Below, one piece after another: positions 30,665 through 41,169 of a stretch of DNA of 64,000 nt (its first letter is position 1; every line of letters begins with the position of its first letter). This DNA comes from Shinisaurus crocodilurus. Taxonomy: Eukaryota > Chordata > Lepidosauria > Squamata > Shinisauridae. The notes under the pieces are model-generated. The model ran no database searches. It was given only the letters and a program-made list of their open reading frames with translations, and had not been told where the DNA came from. A program made the translations under genes and the position numbers. The stretch is from assembly GCA_021292165.1 (NCBI GenBank), contig CM037878.1:16116471-16180470 (forward strand). Reading direction: 5' to 3'.

Positions 30665-32025
30665 TCATTTCATTTAATTTCATTACATTCACGGAAGATG
30701 GGTCTATCAATATTAGTCATGACAAACCAAAATGGGGCTTCAGTCATTAGAGGCTGGCATATCTCTGATTTATAGATGCTGATGGATTACATCATGTGAG
30801 CTTCCCAGGACATCTGGCTGGAGACTATTGGAGACAGGAGTTGTATTTGGACATTACAATAAACTATGGCTTATTAGGGTGGCCTTCCCTGGACTTGCAC
30901 ACTCCCCCTTCCTTCTCCAGTGCTGCCACAAGGAATTGGAAACTTTGATTTCCATTTTTGATTCACCATGCTGCAAACTATGATTTGTTTGAATGAAACC
31001 TTCTGTTGTGATATGTATCACTTCACCAGCTGTAGCACACTGTTTACACATGGAAAGAACAGAATGGCTGTAAACAAGTTTGTTATGTCTTTCTGGGTTC
31101 TCCTGTTTTTCGCATGGGAAGCCTAGACCGTGGGAGCATTATGAGCTAGTCACATGGTTTGTATGTTCTGATGATGTGCTAACTTGTTTTTTCTGTCTGA
31201 AGCCATCTTAGAGAGAGGCAGGACTGCTTTCTCTCTTCTCCTTTGTTCTTCTTGGTGGACTTTTGTCACTGCAACAATGTAACTTCTTTGCTGAGGTGGA
31301 GTGAAGCTCAACTTACTCCACTGGATGTAATGCTTGCTATGCATTTATACTCTGCACATGGACTGTAACGAGGAAATGTATACTCTGTAGAACTTTACTT
31401 GCTAAGTGAATAAACAGGTAGAATTAGAACACTCTGTGGTGTTACAGAGTGTTTCCTGACTCCATGGATTAATCTGCAAACGGGGAAGCTGGAAGCAAGT
31501 TGGATTACAGGCAGGCTGGGCTGGCATCTTCACAACACGCTGCACGCTGCGAAAAGGGGGGAGCTGAGATCTGGAAGATCTGAGGTGGAATAACAGGCCT
31601 CTGCTAGCACACAGACAGGGTTTTAAATCTGCCATGCGCACACGCACTCTGCTGCTCACGCACACTCGCACCAACACCTTCTTCAAATCATGGTTTACAA
31701 AGCTGGCTTGTTTCAACATGTTCAACAAGCCATCATTCAGAAGAACCACAGTTCAGGATTTGGACATAATAATAAACTGTGATTAATCAAAATTCAAAGA
31801 TTCTGATCTCCTCCTCATGGCTGCACCAGAGGAAAGGAGAAGGGAAGTGCATGAACCCGTGGGGAGGCTAGGTTCGTTCCCATCACAGTAAAGCATAGTT
31901 TGTCAGGATATCCAAACATAGCCAGAATCTTGGACTACATGATCCTTGAGTTATACTGGCTTCCAGGATTCCAGAGTGAACTGATCAGAGATATGTACAC
32001 TGTATCAAAGCTGACCATGATTTTG
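30665..32025. other. Mostly unclassified
   Basis: TTTGGACATTACAATAAACT (about 30848) recurs as TTTGGACATAATAATAAACT (about 31759), with an inverted relative near 31898-31917 (AGTTTGTCAGGATATCCAAA). These may be ends of a DNA element of unclear limits. No gene is seen. Confidence 0.35.
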
Positions 32026-32026
32026 T

Positions 32027-32065
32027 CGTCTCCTCCTCCTCCTCCTCCTCCTCCTCCTCCTCCTC
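32027..32065. repeat. (TCC)n microsatellite
   Basis: About 12 TCC units. Confidence 0.95.
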
Positions 32066-32445
32066 ATTTGTGATAAGAAATTACAGGGATTTCTGTACAT
32101 TCATAGTAAACAAAAATGTACAAAAGAAAACTTTAAACAGTTATTACAAAATTCAAAACAACATCTCATTTCTCCCCCCCTTTTTTTAAACATCTCTCCC
32201 CCCCCAATCTTTTTAACTGGTGATTTTTGCCATTTTAAAACATTTCCATAATTTATCTAATCGCCCTTTCATGTAAGAAATACATTGTTGTCTCTGAAAT
32301 CTGCTATATGCTATTCTCCCACAGTTGTTAACATATGAGAAATAAATTATCTCATGATATTTATTTGGGATTTTATTGTGCAGAGATCTAACTTCAAATA
32401 TGGATATTGACTTCTGAATTATCATTTTGGTTGCTATTGTTAATA

Positions 32446-32780
32446 TCTATTTCATTTCTATACTACCCAATAGCCAAAGATATCTGGATGGCTCACAAAA
32501 ATTACAAACCACAAATGCATATACAAGATAATAAAACATACCGGTAGTTTAAATTTTCTTAGGGTGCAATCCCATGCATGTTTAGACAGAAGAAAAGTCC
32601 TACAACTCCCAGCATTCCCCATCCAGCATGGCTGGTTGGGGAATGCTGGGGGTTGTAGGACTTTTTTCTGTCTAAACATGCATACGATTGTGTCCTTAAC
32701 ATACACAATTTAAAACAATTTAAACAGTTAAAACAATTTCAGTAAGGTATTAGACCTGATAAAGACAGCTGATATAAATG
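32446..32780 (-). mobile_element. LINE 3' tail fragment, split by palindrome
   Basis: ATTTCTATACTACCCAATAG is the reverse LINE end. The downstream piece (TTAAACAGTTAAAACAATTT, GACCTGATAAAGACAGCTG) matches the corresponding part of 6123-6387. A Harbinger-type palindrome at 32562-32695 separates them. Confidence 0.65.
32562..32695 (+). mobile_element. Palindromic Harbinger-type MITE (TTA family, copy 2)
   Basis: GGGTGCAATCCCATGCATG at the start and CATGCATACGATTGTGTCC at the end, with TTA at 32559-32561 and 32696-32698. The arms hold GTCCTACAACTCCCAGCATT and its complement. It interrupts a LINE tail, so it is younger than that LINE. Confidence 0.85.
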
Positions 32781-32789
32781 CCTCATAAA

Positions 32790-33965
32790 ATGCCACTAAA
32801 TGCCAGAGTAGAGGACACTCTTAACTTGGTGCCAAAAAGATGTAGAACTGAATCTTCACATTTCAGTCTTGCAAAATTTGGATCTACAGAGTCGAAGCAG
32901 TTACAACCTCCGTTGTGGAACTTCAGTATGCTGATGATAATGTGGTCTCCGCACATTCAGAGGATGATCTCCAAACTATCCTAAATGCTTTTGCAGAAGC
33001 ATACGAAAAACTTGGTCTCTCACTTAACATCAAAAAAACCAAAGTGCTTCATCAGCAAGTGCAAGCCAATCCTTTGGTGATGCCATCTATCCAGCTTGGC
33101 GGGACAATACTGGAAAATGTCGATCATTTTCTCTATCTTGGCAGCTATCTTTCTGTTACAGCTAACATTGACAGTGAAATCCAGCATCGTTTGAGCTCCG
33201 CAAGTGCCGCATTTTCTCGAATGAAACATAGAGTGTTCGAGGATCGGGATATCTGTAAGAAGACCAAAACGCTGGTTTATGAAGCCATTGTATTACCAAC
33301 TTTATTGTATGCCTGCGAAACATGGACTATCTATAAACGTCACTTCCACCTCCTTGAAAGGTTTCATCAACGTTGCCTCCGGAAAATCCTGCGAATTACT
33401 TGGGAAGATAGGCGAACAAATGTCAGTGTACTGGAAGAAGCAAAGACTACTAGCATTGAAAAAATGATCCTTCAACGCCAACTTCAGTGGACCGGTCATG
33501 TTGTTCGAATGCCTGACTGCCGTCTCCCAAAGCAGTTACTTTACTCCCAACTCAAGGATGGAAAGCGGAATATCGGTGGTCAATATAAGAGGTTTAAAGA
33601 TGTTCATAAGGCAAATCTAAAAAAATGCAATATAAACATCGAAAACTGGGAAGCTCTGGCCCATGAACGATCTAAATGGAGGTTGGCCTTTCACAAAGGT
33701 TCCATGGACTTTGAAGAAGCCCGAGTGCAAGGTGAAAGGGAGAAACGTGCTAAGCGAAAAGCACGTCAAATGAATCCTTTACAGGACCATCTTCTATCTG
33801 GTAACCTGTGTCCTCACTGTGGGAAGCTGTGTGGATCTAGAATTGGCCTCCACAGTCACTTACGGACCCATCGCTAGAGTCTACACAATCTTCTTTAGAA
33901 TTTCCTCCTTTTATCCCGGAAGACAATCTTACTCGGTCACGAGTGATCGCCTGATGATGATGACA
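32790..33965 (+). mobile_element. Zinc-finger LINE: reverse transcriptase C-terminal half
   Basis: An uninterrupted frame from about 32850 to 33877 encodes the end of a non-LTR reverse transcriptase. YADD, the catalytic metal-binding motif C, comes first (VVELQYADDNVV), followed by the GLSLNIKKTKVL and FLYLGSYLS segments, then the thumb region LPTLLYACETW, QLQWTGHVVRMPD. A basic stretch (GEREKRAKRKARQ) leads to a C-terminal finger CPHCGKLCGSRIGLHSHLRT with C-x2-C and H-x3-H spacing, likely for nucleic-acid binding. Motifs upstream of C, the endonuclease and the 5' end are missing by 5' truncation, so it cannot move itself. The 3' UTR ends ACTCGGTCACGAGTGATCGC plus GATGATGATGA. The open frame and near-identity with the piece at 46881 suggest recent activity. 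I cannot fix the clade by eye (Vingi, RTE or I-group are candidates). Confidence 0.88.
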
Positions 33966-34362
33966 TATCTACAATCCAATACAAGTCTATGTGAACAAGA
34001 CACAGCAGGTAACATCACTTATAAAAATAATAATAAGTGAATAGGGCAAAGGAGAACATTTTGCACCCTTCTCAGCAGCAAAACTTTCCATCCAGCCAGA
34101 AAGGCAGGGCCTCTTGGCAAATTGCAATACCCCTTTACAGCATAATATATAATCCGCGAGTGACGACTAGATTATGCAGCAACAGTGGGAGTTCCTGGAT
34201 CTCCAGCAGCTTCCGCCGTGTGGCTTTGCAGCCACCAGGGAGGAAAACGGGTGCTCAGTCGCCTTAGTCCGTGTGGCTACATCATATGTGGGGTGCTGAC
34301 TGTGGCCAGCATAGAGTCTAGAACAGCAACGGGACAGACACACACATCAACGGCCGGCCGTA

Positions 34363-35069
34363 TCATTCCAGCATCTTTCTGGTGGGAGGAGGCTGGAAGG
34401 CGCCCAGGGGTGATGTGCCTTCCTCTTTTGGCTCCTCAGCTGCGTCCAGCAACTGCTGCATGTAACAGGAAGTGCCCAGCAGAACATGACCCGTCGCTTG
34501 CATGGTGAAGAGCGTCCAGCGTAAAGCTTCCATCATTATCCTCTTGGCCCCATAGCATTGCATATCATAGGACATGCTGTAGGTACCGTAGAGTGTAGCC
34601 TTGACATTCAAGCAGCCAATAAAGCCTTGAGGATTGGTCTTGTAGAGGTCAAAGGTTACACAGGCCACATCAATCGTGCGCCGGGGCTTGTGGGACAGTG
34701 TGAGTTGGTAACCTGCTGCCTTGGCTGGGCACCATGTCTGTCCCTTGGTCAACACCAACAAGACCGTTCCCTCCTCGAGCGTCTGGAAGAAGTCCTCCGT
34801 CTCCACGCTAGTACCACCTTCATCCAGGATGAGAGACAAGTTGCCTACGATGAGCAGCGCAGGGCGTTACGGACCTTCTCCTGCAGATCGCTCAGGCTAT
34901 CGGCCATGATCCCCTTGCGCAGGGTGCGATCGCAGTTGCTCACCCAGTAAGGCCGGGCACGGGGAGCAGGACTGGCCAGCAGTTGCTGGGTCATAGAGGC
35001 ACTGGCAGAGACGCACTTGGAGATAGACCGTGGGAAGAGCAGGCGCAGTGACTTCTTTGCATAGTCTAT
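34363..35069 (-). pseudogene. CIDEC: CIDEC (FSP27) processed pseudogene
   Basis: The minus strand encodes almost the whole CIDEC protein without introns. The functional protein sits on lipid droplets and drives their exchange and fusion in adipocytes. Readable in order: an N-terminal YAKKSLRLLFPRSIS stretch, the CIDE-N domain (VSNCDRTLRKGIMADSLSDL, then LILDEGGTSVETEDFFQTL), and the CIDE-C domain (TFDLYKTNPQGFIGCLNVKA, QATGHVLLGTSCYMQQLLDA). About 235 codons span 707 bp, close to the 238 residues of human CIDEC. Defects: the start codon position reads ATA (35067-35069) and a frameshift near 34860 ends the first frame at a TAG. Features such as SYDMQC and QATGHVLLGTS favour CIDEC over CIDEA. 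No poly(A) tract is visible next to it, so the 3' end may be truncated or decayed. Intronless structure and lesions indicate a retrocopy, not a working gene. Confidence 0.9.
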
Positions 35070-35099
35070 CCTTGAAGGGGAGTTTTGTCCAAGCAAGAC

Positions 35100-36335
35100 T
35101 GCTGCTTTCTACAAAATTCTTTCCTGCTGACTTTTCAGGTAGAGAAAAAAGCAGGAAGCTTTGTTGGTTTTTACTTTTTTAAAATAGTTTTTGGTTTATT
35201 TCTGTTTCTCATAATAAAGCAAAACAGTCTTTTGTACTTGAACACAACTGATTTCTGTAACCATGTTCAATAAAATATGTCCGGTTTGTTACAGAAGTGT
35301 CTATTCTATCTTTTTTTCTTATGGTTTGTAAGTATTTCCATTATACTATGGTCTCGTAGCAAAAGGCAGATTTCTTCATCTCTGGGGGCCCTTTGGGCAT
35401 AATCCAAATATTGGGGAACAAAAAAATATGGAGCGAATATTGAGCTATAACATAGTTATTGATCCATTTGAAGATAAAGTACATTTTACGGACAGCAGAG
35501 TGGCATATGATGACTGCTGCTACTACAGTAACATAAGCTAGATATTGCAGACAAGAAAGAATTCCATCAATTCAAGATCCAGTAAAATTTCAAAATTCCA
35601 AATTTGGAAAAATGTGGTGGGCGCCTGAATTTATTTTGCAGTTTTAGCTCTTATAAAACCCCTGTGGTCTTTCAGTCATCATTGGATGATCACCCCACTT
35701 GATAATTATGTGCTGGTTCGCCACCAATAACAAAAATAGAGGAATGACTTTTCTTGTCTTATTGAAAGTAAAATCAGCGTTGGTTTTGTCTTCCTTTGCC
35801 AGGCTATTTAGAGGTTTCTCAGTGGAGTGTCATGTTCTCTTTGATAACAGATCGTTCTACCCTCTTTATATCTCTCTGCCAAAAGGGACTCACCTATTAT
35901 CTCCAATTGCAGGCGATTCAAACTTTAAGCAAGCCTGTCTTTATCAACCACTGTTTTAACAGCTGATTAATTAGGGCTGCAGGGAATCCAGTGGAGGGCT
36001 TTATCTGAAGAGCGGTTCAACCATTAGCAGAAGAAACTTCCTTGTACACTCCTAGCTCAGATAACAGAGTAAGATAATAGCCCGCAATCCTTTTCTAGCT
36101 AATTCAAATAAAGGCACTCCCTCTTATACCAACACAGAGGAGGTCAAACAAACCCCCGACATAATATATCGTTATAGTTCTGCATTCTGTAATGCAAGTA
36201 AATATAAATGCAAAAGACACCTGAATGTCAAATCATGGCAGTTACACAGCTGGGGTTTTTTTAAAACAACAACAACAAAAACCTGAATGCCCCCCTTCCC
36301 ACAATCACCAAGTGCACGGAGCATGGATGAGAGTC
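35100..36335. other. Repeat-poor sequence
   Basis: Two AATAAA signals occur on the plus strand (35212, 35268) but no gene ends here that I can recognise. No transposon signature is seen. Confidence 0.3.
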
Positions 36336-36338
36336 CTG

Positions 36339-36788
36339 CTAGGATGGCTACGTGTCCTACTTTAGAGAGGACAGTCCTCTCTTTCAAGAGGTCCTCTATT
36401 TGAAGATATGCTCTACTGGAAGAGCTGTCCACTCCAGTCCATGTCCAATTGAAAGATAAACAGAGACCCCTCCTCTAGTTTCCTGCATTGAGCAGGGGGT
36501 TGGACTCGATGGCCTTGTAGGCTCCTTCCAACTCTATGATCTATGAAATCTATGAAATCTATGAAAAGGGTCTTGAAGTTGCCAATCAAGAGTGAGCACC
36601 GTGACAGCAGACCAAGGAGGCACACAGGTGAGGTCACCTGGTCAGTCACAATCTTCCCCACGATGGTGACATGTATTTTATTTCTGTTTAAATTATAATC
36701 AGCATCTATGCCAATGAATTAGCAGATGCAAATTTTATGCAGGTCTGTGTCCTTTTTTGCCCTCTTTTTTGTAGATGTGTAAGTGGTC
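36339..36788 (-). repeat. GTGTCC-type interspersed repeat, copy 4, split
   Basis: Starts with TAGGATGGCTACGTGTCCTA and ends GTGTAAGTGGTCACCCTAC, which form inverted termini. The AGGACAGTCCTCT units and TTAAATTATAATCAGCATC block are in reverse relative to the copy at 1700. A truncated 5S-CR1 SINE (36463-36565) interrupts it. Confidence 0.65.
36463..36565 (+). mobile_element. 5S-CR1 SINE, 5'-truncated
   Basis: Begins at GAGACCCCTCCTCTAGTTTC, exactly in the last bases of the 5S block, and runs through TTGAGCAGGGGGTTGGACTC to ATCTATGAAATCTATGAAAA. Truncation from the 5' side fits target-primed reverse transcription. Confidence 0.85.
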
Positions 36789-36977
36789 ACCCTACCATAT
36801 GCCAGGCCTCAGCCAGGGCCAGTTCTTGGGTGTGTCCACACCACCATCTTGTCGGATTTGCTCGTGGCATGCCACCGCCGCAAGTATCACTTTTCTAGTA
36901 TGTGTGGTGCGGCATGGCAAAAGCAGAATCCTTTGCATGTTGGCAGATGTGCAACAATAGATGGCTATAAGCTAGGA

Positions 36978-37053
36978 AAATGTTCTCCAACCTTGGGTCC
37001 CCAGATGTCTTTGGCCTACAACTCCCAGCATGCCCCAGCCAGCATGAACACTG
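36978..37053 (+). mobile_element. hAT palindrome, right arm deleted (copy B4)
   Basis: The left arm TGTTCTCCAACCTTGGGTCC and core CCTACAACTCCCAGCATGCC are present. The right arm is reduced to GAACACTG. Yet AGCTAGGA flanks it perfectly at 36970-36977 and 37054-37061 with central TA, so the deletion is internal and left both junctions intact. The first three bases are AAA instead of CAG. Confidence 0.85.
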
Positions 37054-37169
37054 AGCTAGGAGCTTCCCCACTCCACACACGCACGACAACAACGTGCCAA
37101 AATGGCCAGTTGAAGAGGCCCTAAAATTCAGAGTAGGGCTGTTCTCAAACTCTCAGACATGAGCTTTAA

Positions 37170-37620
37170 GTCAGGAGTTCTCAACCTCCAATTTCCCATT
37201 CTACTCAAGTTTTAAAAATGAATAGGGGTATAGATTCCTTTCAATGAAAAATTGAACTCAAATGCACCACTGAGTTCAATTTTCATTCATTCTGAAATGA
37301 ATACAAGGAAGAACACATCAGTATAAATGGAATTCCTGTTCAGGACTCCCATTCATACCTATTCATTCCACATTGTGTTATTCATGACTTGGGTGGGGGC
37401 TGACCTGTCTCCGGTGGTGGTAGCGAAACTGACATCAGTGGCCATTTCTGGCAGCTGCCATTTTTGTCTGCCAAGATGTTCCATTGTTTCAGGTCGATGT
37501 TGGACACCACTGGGTGGCTGCCATCCCTGTCAAAATGACCCCGAATGATGCAACCTATAGAGTATCCTGGGAGGGGAAAAAGTGGCAGCCACCAGACAAA
37601 GGCACAAAACTCAGGTCTGC
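37170..37620. repeat. Unclassified CATTCATT-rich repeat
   Basis: Opposed copies of ATTGAACTCAAATGCACCAC and TGAGTTCAATTTTCATTCA give a local foldback. Resembles 18190-18530 (ATGATGCAA...GGGAGGGGAAAAAGTGG). Confidence 0.35.
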
Positions 37621-37631
37621 TACCACCACAG

Positions 37632-38445
37632 TGTCAGGCCCAGCTTTCTGACACTCTCTGGCAAATTGACACAGATTACAGATAACAATGAAACTCTTTA
37701 TTGCAATAGATCAGGTTACACAGATCAGCTTTCCAGAGTTTGCAGCAGAGCTTACAGTGTTTATAATCCCCAATAAATCAAATAGCCTAGGCAGAGGCTA
37801 TTGGCACATTGCTTTGTTCAAAAGACAGTCTCAAGGCTAGAATTCGTACAGAGTCAGAGTCCCAGCAATATATTGCAAGCCAGAGTCTTAACGATACAAG
37901 ATTCAAGGCAGACAAGAGTTCAAAATTCACAATAAGTTCAGGCAACAAAGTATTCTGAGAAACTAAGACATTGTTCTCAGCAAAGGCTCTTTAGCCTGTA
38001 CACCAGCTTAAATACAGGAGACGGGCTGCTAAAGCTCCCCTTCTGATGATCTCTCCTGAAAAGGGAAAGTGGCCGATAAAAGAGCACTATGTCTAAGCTG
38101 GCATCTCTGTTCTGTCCTTTTCAGCTGGCACCATAACCTGGGTGACATTCCTGACCCCCGCTCTCCTGTGGAGGCTTCCCCCTACTCAGTTCTCACATTC
38201 CCAGGCTGTAAATCAGAGGCCTCCCTTAAGGCTGCATCTTGCAGCTGTGGCTGATAGGGAGTATCATCCTCCTTTAGTCTGCAATCGGATGGGAAGCTAC
38301 GCAGAACTAAGCTTCTGTCTAAGCTTCCAGGCCCTGAGCTTTTTTTATGGCTGGTCTGGGTTCCCAATCATCCTGCTCTAATTCTGAATCAGATTCTGGC
38401 TCCAAAGCCATAAGGCCCACAGCAGTGCTGGGGCTAGGCCCGACA
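37632..38445 (-). mobile_element. Solo LTR (endogenous retrovirus- or Gypsy-type)
   Basis: Read on the minus strand this 814-bp segment begins TGTCGGGCC and ends GGCCTGACA, the TG...CA boundary with short inverted repeats. Flanks CACAG (37627-37631) and TACAG (38446-38450) agree at 4 of 5, consistent with a 5-bp target duplication. A TATTTAA box (38014-38008) lies upstream of an AATAAA polyadenylation signal (37702-37697) about 65 bp from the end. No internal coding region or second LTR flanks it, so the internal part was probably lost by LTR-LTR recombination. Whether it is ERV or Gypsy cannot be decided from the LTR alone. Confidence 0.7.
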
Positions 38446-38692
38446 TACAGGTGGTGACACACACACACCCAAAGACTGTAAAAAGAGGAGGAAAGGAGAC
38501 AAGAGAATGAATGTGAGCAGTGAAATGAAAATATTGCAAACAATGTAGTGAAGCAGCTTCCTTTACAGAGAAATTACAACATAGTTAAAAACAAAGTCAA
38601 TAAAACTACAAAGTAAAATAATACAGCCGAAAAGCAGCATGAAAAATATCAATCAAAATGGTTTTTATATCATGTTTCATATTGTATTTTTA

Positions 38693-38826
38693 GGGCACAA
38701 GCCTGTGCATGTTTAGACAGAAAAAAGTCCTACAACTCCCAGCATTCCTCAGCCAGCTATGCTGGCTGGGGAATGCTGGGACTTGTAGGACTTTTTTTCT
38801 GTCTAAACATGCATAGGATTGCACCC
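38693..38826 (+). mobile_element. Palindromic Harbinger-type MITE (TTA family, copy 3)
   Basis: GGGCACAAGCCTGTGCATG and CATGCATAGGATTGCACCC are its ends, with TTA at 38690-38692 and 38827-38829. Arms: GTCCTACAACTCCCAGCATT and complement (one arm reads GGGACTTGTAGGAC). It is 134 bp, the same length as the copy at 32562. Confidence 0.85.
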
Positions 38827-39253
38827 TTAAGGTTTTAAACTTCTGTAGACCATCCAGAGCTTTGTAATGTAGTAAATAATAGAATAAGAATATAGAGCAA
38901 CTGCAGGAATTATAACAACTCAATCTATATTTAGTCAGAAGTAGGTCCTACTATATTCAGTGGGGCTTCTTCCCTGGTAAGTGTGTTCAGGCCTGCAGCC
39001 TAAGGCTGCAGTCCTATACCCACTTATCTGGGAATAAGTCCTCTTGAATTCAATGGGGTTTACTTCTTTGCAGACATGGATAATATTGCACTGTTAAAAA
39101 AAAGTCAGTGAAAGTAAAAAGTGTTTTCATTTTCTGTCTAAAAGACAGCAAAGAGGGAGTCTAATTAATGCTCACTGGAAAAATATTCCAGTGCCACCAC
39201 TGAGAAGGCCTCTCTCTTGTGGTTACTTGCCTAATGAGCCCTGAGAGCCCTAA

Positions 39254-39492
39254 TGCCAGTGTGGTGTAGTGGTTAGAGTGTTGGACTGGGACCCAGGAGA
39301 TCCGGGTTCTATTCCCCGCTCGGCCATGAAGCTCACTGGGTGACTTTGGGCCAGTCACTGACTCTCAGCCTCACCTACCTCACAGGGTTGTTGTGAGGAT
39401 AAAATGGAGAGGAGGAGGAGGATTCCGTAAGCCGCCTTGGGTTCCTTGCAGGAAAAAAGGTGGGATATAAATATAATAAATAAATAAATAAT
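39254..39492 (+). mobile_element. CORE/MIR-type SINE, full length
   Basis: GTGTGGTGTAGTGGTTAGAG is the tRNA-derived A-box region and GGGTTCTATTCCCC the B-box of the pol III promoter. The CORE follows (TGGGTGACTTTGGGCCAGTC, CACAGGGTTGTTGTGAGGAT), then CCTTGGGTTCCTTGCAGG and an (AAAT)n tail resembling that of the L2-like LINEs here, which may supply its reverse transcriptase. The most complete copy in the window. Confidence 0.92.
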
Positions 39493-39499
39493 GCATTGG

Positions 39500-39712
39500 T
39501 AGTCCTGGGAGCAGGGCCTCCAAGGTAGAACTGAATGGATCTGTTTTGGCATGGCCCATCGATATGAATGGAGTGATGCCCAGGGGTGTCTCAATGGCTC
39601 AATTGGTGCCATACCAGAGTACAACATAAGTCCCTTTTATCCGAATCTCAGCTTCTCACGTGAGTAGAACTATATGCCAACAGCACTGATAAATAAGAAA
39701 ATGTGGTCCCAG

Positions 39713-39749
<37 letters not shown>

Positions 39750-40555
39750 TCACTATGCCACTGATAAAATTCTACATTAATGCAAGTAGGTCCTTTATAG
39801 GAGGAAAGATCTTGTAATGAGAATTATATTTTGAATTAATATTGCCCATGAAATCCTTCAGTGTGAGTCTCATTGATATTAAACGGGCTTTTTCTTCTAC
39901 ATTTCAAGGAAAGGAGGGGGGATAGCTATCCGTATGCTCTATAATTAAGCATTTTGCAGAACCCCGTTCCCCAGATATCTCCCGTGAAATGACTGACATA
40001 TGGTATCACTCTTAGATCTGCAAATCACAAAGAGAGGAAGAGGGCCCCTTTTATTATACCATAATAACACACTTGGAATATTCCAACAGCTATAATGAAA
40101 TGTGATAAGTATGACAGCCACAATCTGCTCCCAGAGATGTCTTGAGCCGTTGGTTGAATTGCCACACTTCAGAAAATATGTCATGTCAGAGCTAAATGCA
40201 AAATTCACAGAGGTTTGGAAAGGAGGGGGGAACGGGGGAAATTTAATTTTCACATTTTGCTGTGTACAGCAATTTTCAAATCACCAGTTGTCTGGAAGTG
40301 ATACAATTTTTTTTACTTGTTGTCAATGGAGATGGCTGCTTCCTTATCGTCGTCATGGGACAGGGACACTGGAAAACATTTTAGAAGTGCCCAACTTCCC
40401 AAGAAGTGTTGCAAACTCTCATACATTTGTTCACAGTGACAGGAATTTACAGGGATTGGGAAAAAAACACTTAATTTTAGAGCTGGGTTTCCCACATTCA
40501 TTGGATACCTGTTAAATGCCCTTGAAGGGTCACAGGAAGTCTTAAAGCAAATACA
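39500..40555. other. Repeat-poor sequence with (TA)n
   Basis: (TA)n at 39717-39747. No gene or other element is recognised. Confidence 0.35.
39717..39747. repeat. (TA)n microsatellite
   Basis: About 15 TA units. Confidence 0.95.
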
Positions 40556-40561
40556 AAGGAT

Positions 40562-40795
40562 TTTATTTATATTTATTATTTATTATATTTATACCCCACC
40601 TTTTTTCCTGCAAGGAACCCAAGGCGGCGTACATAATCCTCCTCCTCCTCTCCATTTTATCCTCACAACAACCCTGTGAGGTAGGATAGGCTGAGAGTCA
40701 GTGACTGGCCCAAAGTCACCCAGTGAGTTTCATGGCTGAGCGGGGACTAGAACCCGGATCTCCCGAGTCCCAGTCCCAACACTCTCACCGCTATG
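40562..40795 (-). mobile_element. CORE/MIR-type SINE
   Basis: Complete in reverse from the TTATTTATAT tail to GGATCTCCCGAGTCCCAGTC and the remnants of the tRNA head (ACTCTCACCGCTATGAG). B-box complement GGACTAGAACCCGG is present. Confidence 0.9.
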
Positions 40796-40913
40796 AGTTT
40801 TGGGAAAGTCAGTACAGAGTTGTAGATGGCATTAGGATTTAATCCCAAATATTATAAAATGAGCCTGGTTGTTTTTTTTTGAGGGGGGGGAAGCCATCAG
40901 AGACAAAATAGAG

Positions 40914-41125
40914 CAGCCTTCTGCACCCTGGTGCCCTATCTAGAATTATTTCTAGGTTCCCTTTCATGGTGGAACCCTCTCAAGGTGACGTATAAGAAAA
41001 CAACCACACAAAGTGGATAAAATTAAAAACTACAATTCCTAGGATTCCTGGCCATTGGCTATGCTGGCTAGGCCTGATAGGAGTTGAAGTCTGAAACATT
41101 TGGAGGGCACCAGGTTGGGAAGCTG
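40914..41125 (+). mobile_element. hAT palindrome, CAGCCTTC...GGTGCCC type
   Basis: CAGCCTTCTGCACCCTGGTG and CACCAGGTTGGGAAGCTG are the inverted ends. The right arm holds AACTACAATTCCTAGGATTC, a diverged form of the common core. Flanks AAATAGAG and AACTAGAG match at 7 of 8 with central TA. The left arm contains about 80 bp of additional sequence. Confidence 0.75.
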
Positions 41126-41169
41126 AACTAGAGCATAGTAAGAAATCAAATCAACTATCCTATGGTCCC

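Noticed and set aside
35205..35280. Plus-strand AATAAA signals next to the CIDEC copy
   Set aside because: The CIDEC copy is on the opposite strand, and no plus-strand gene ends here. AT-rich DNA yields such hexamers by chance.
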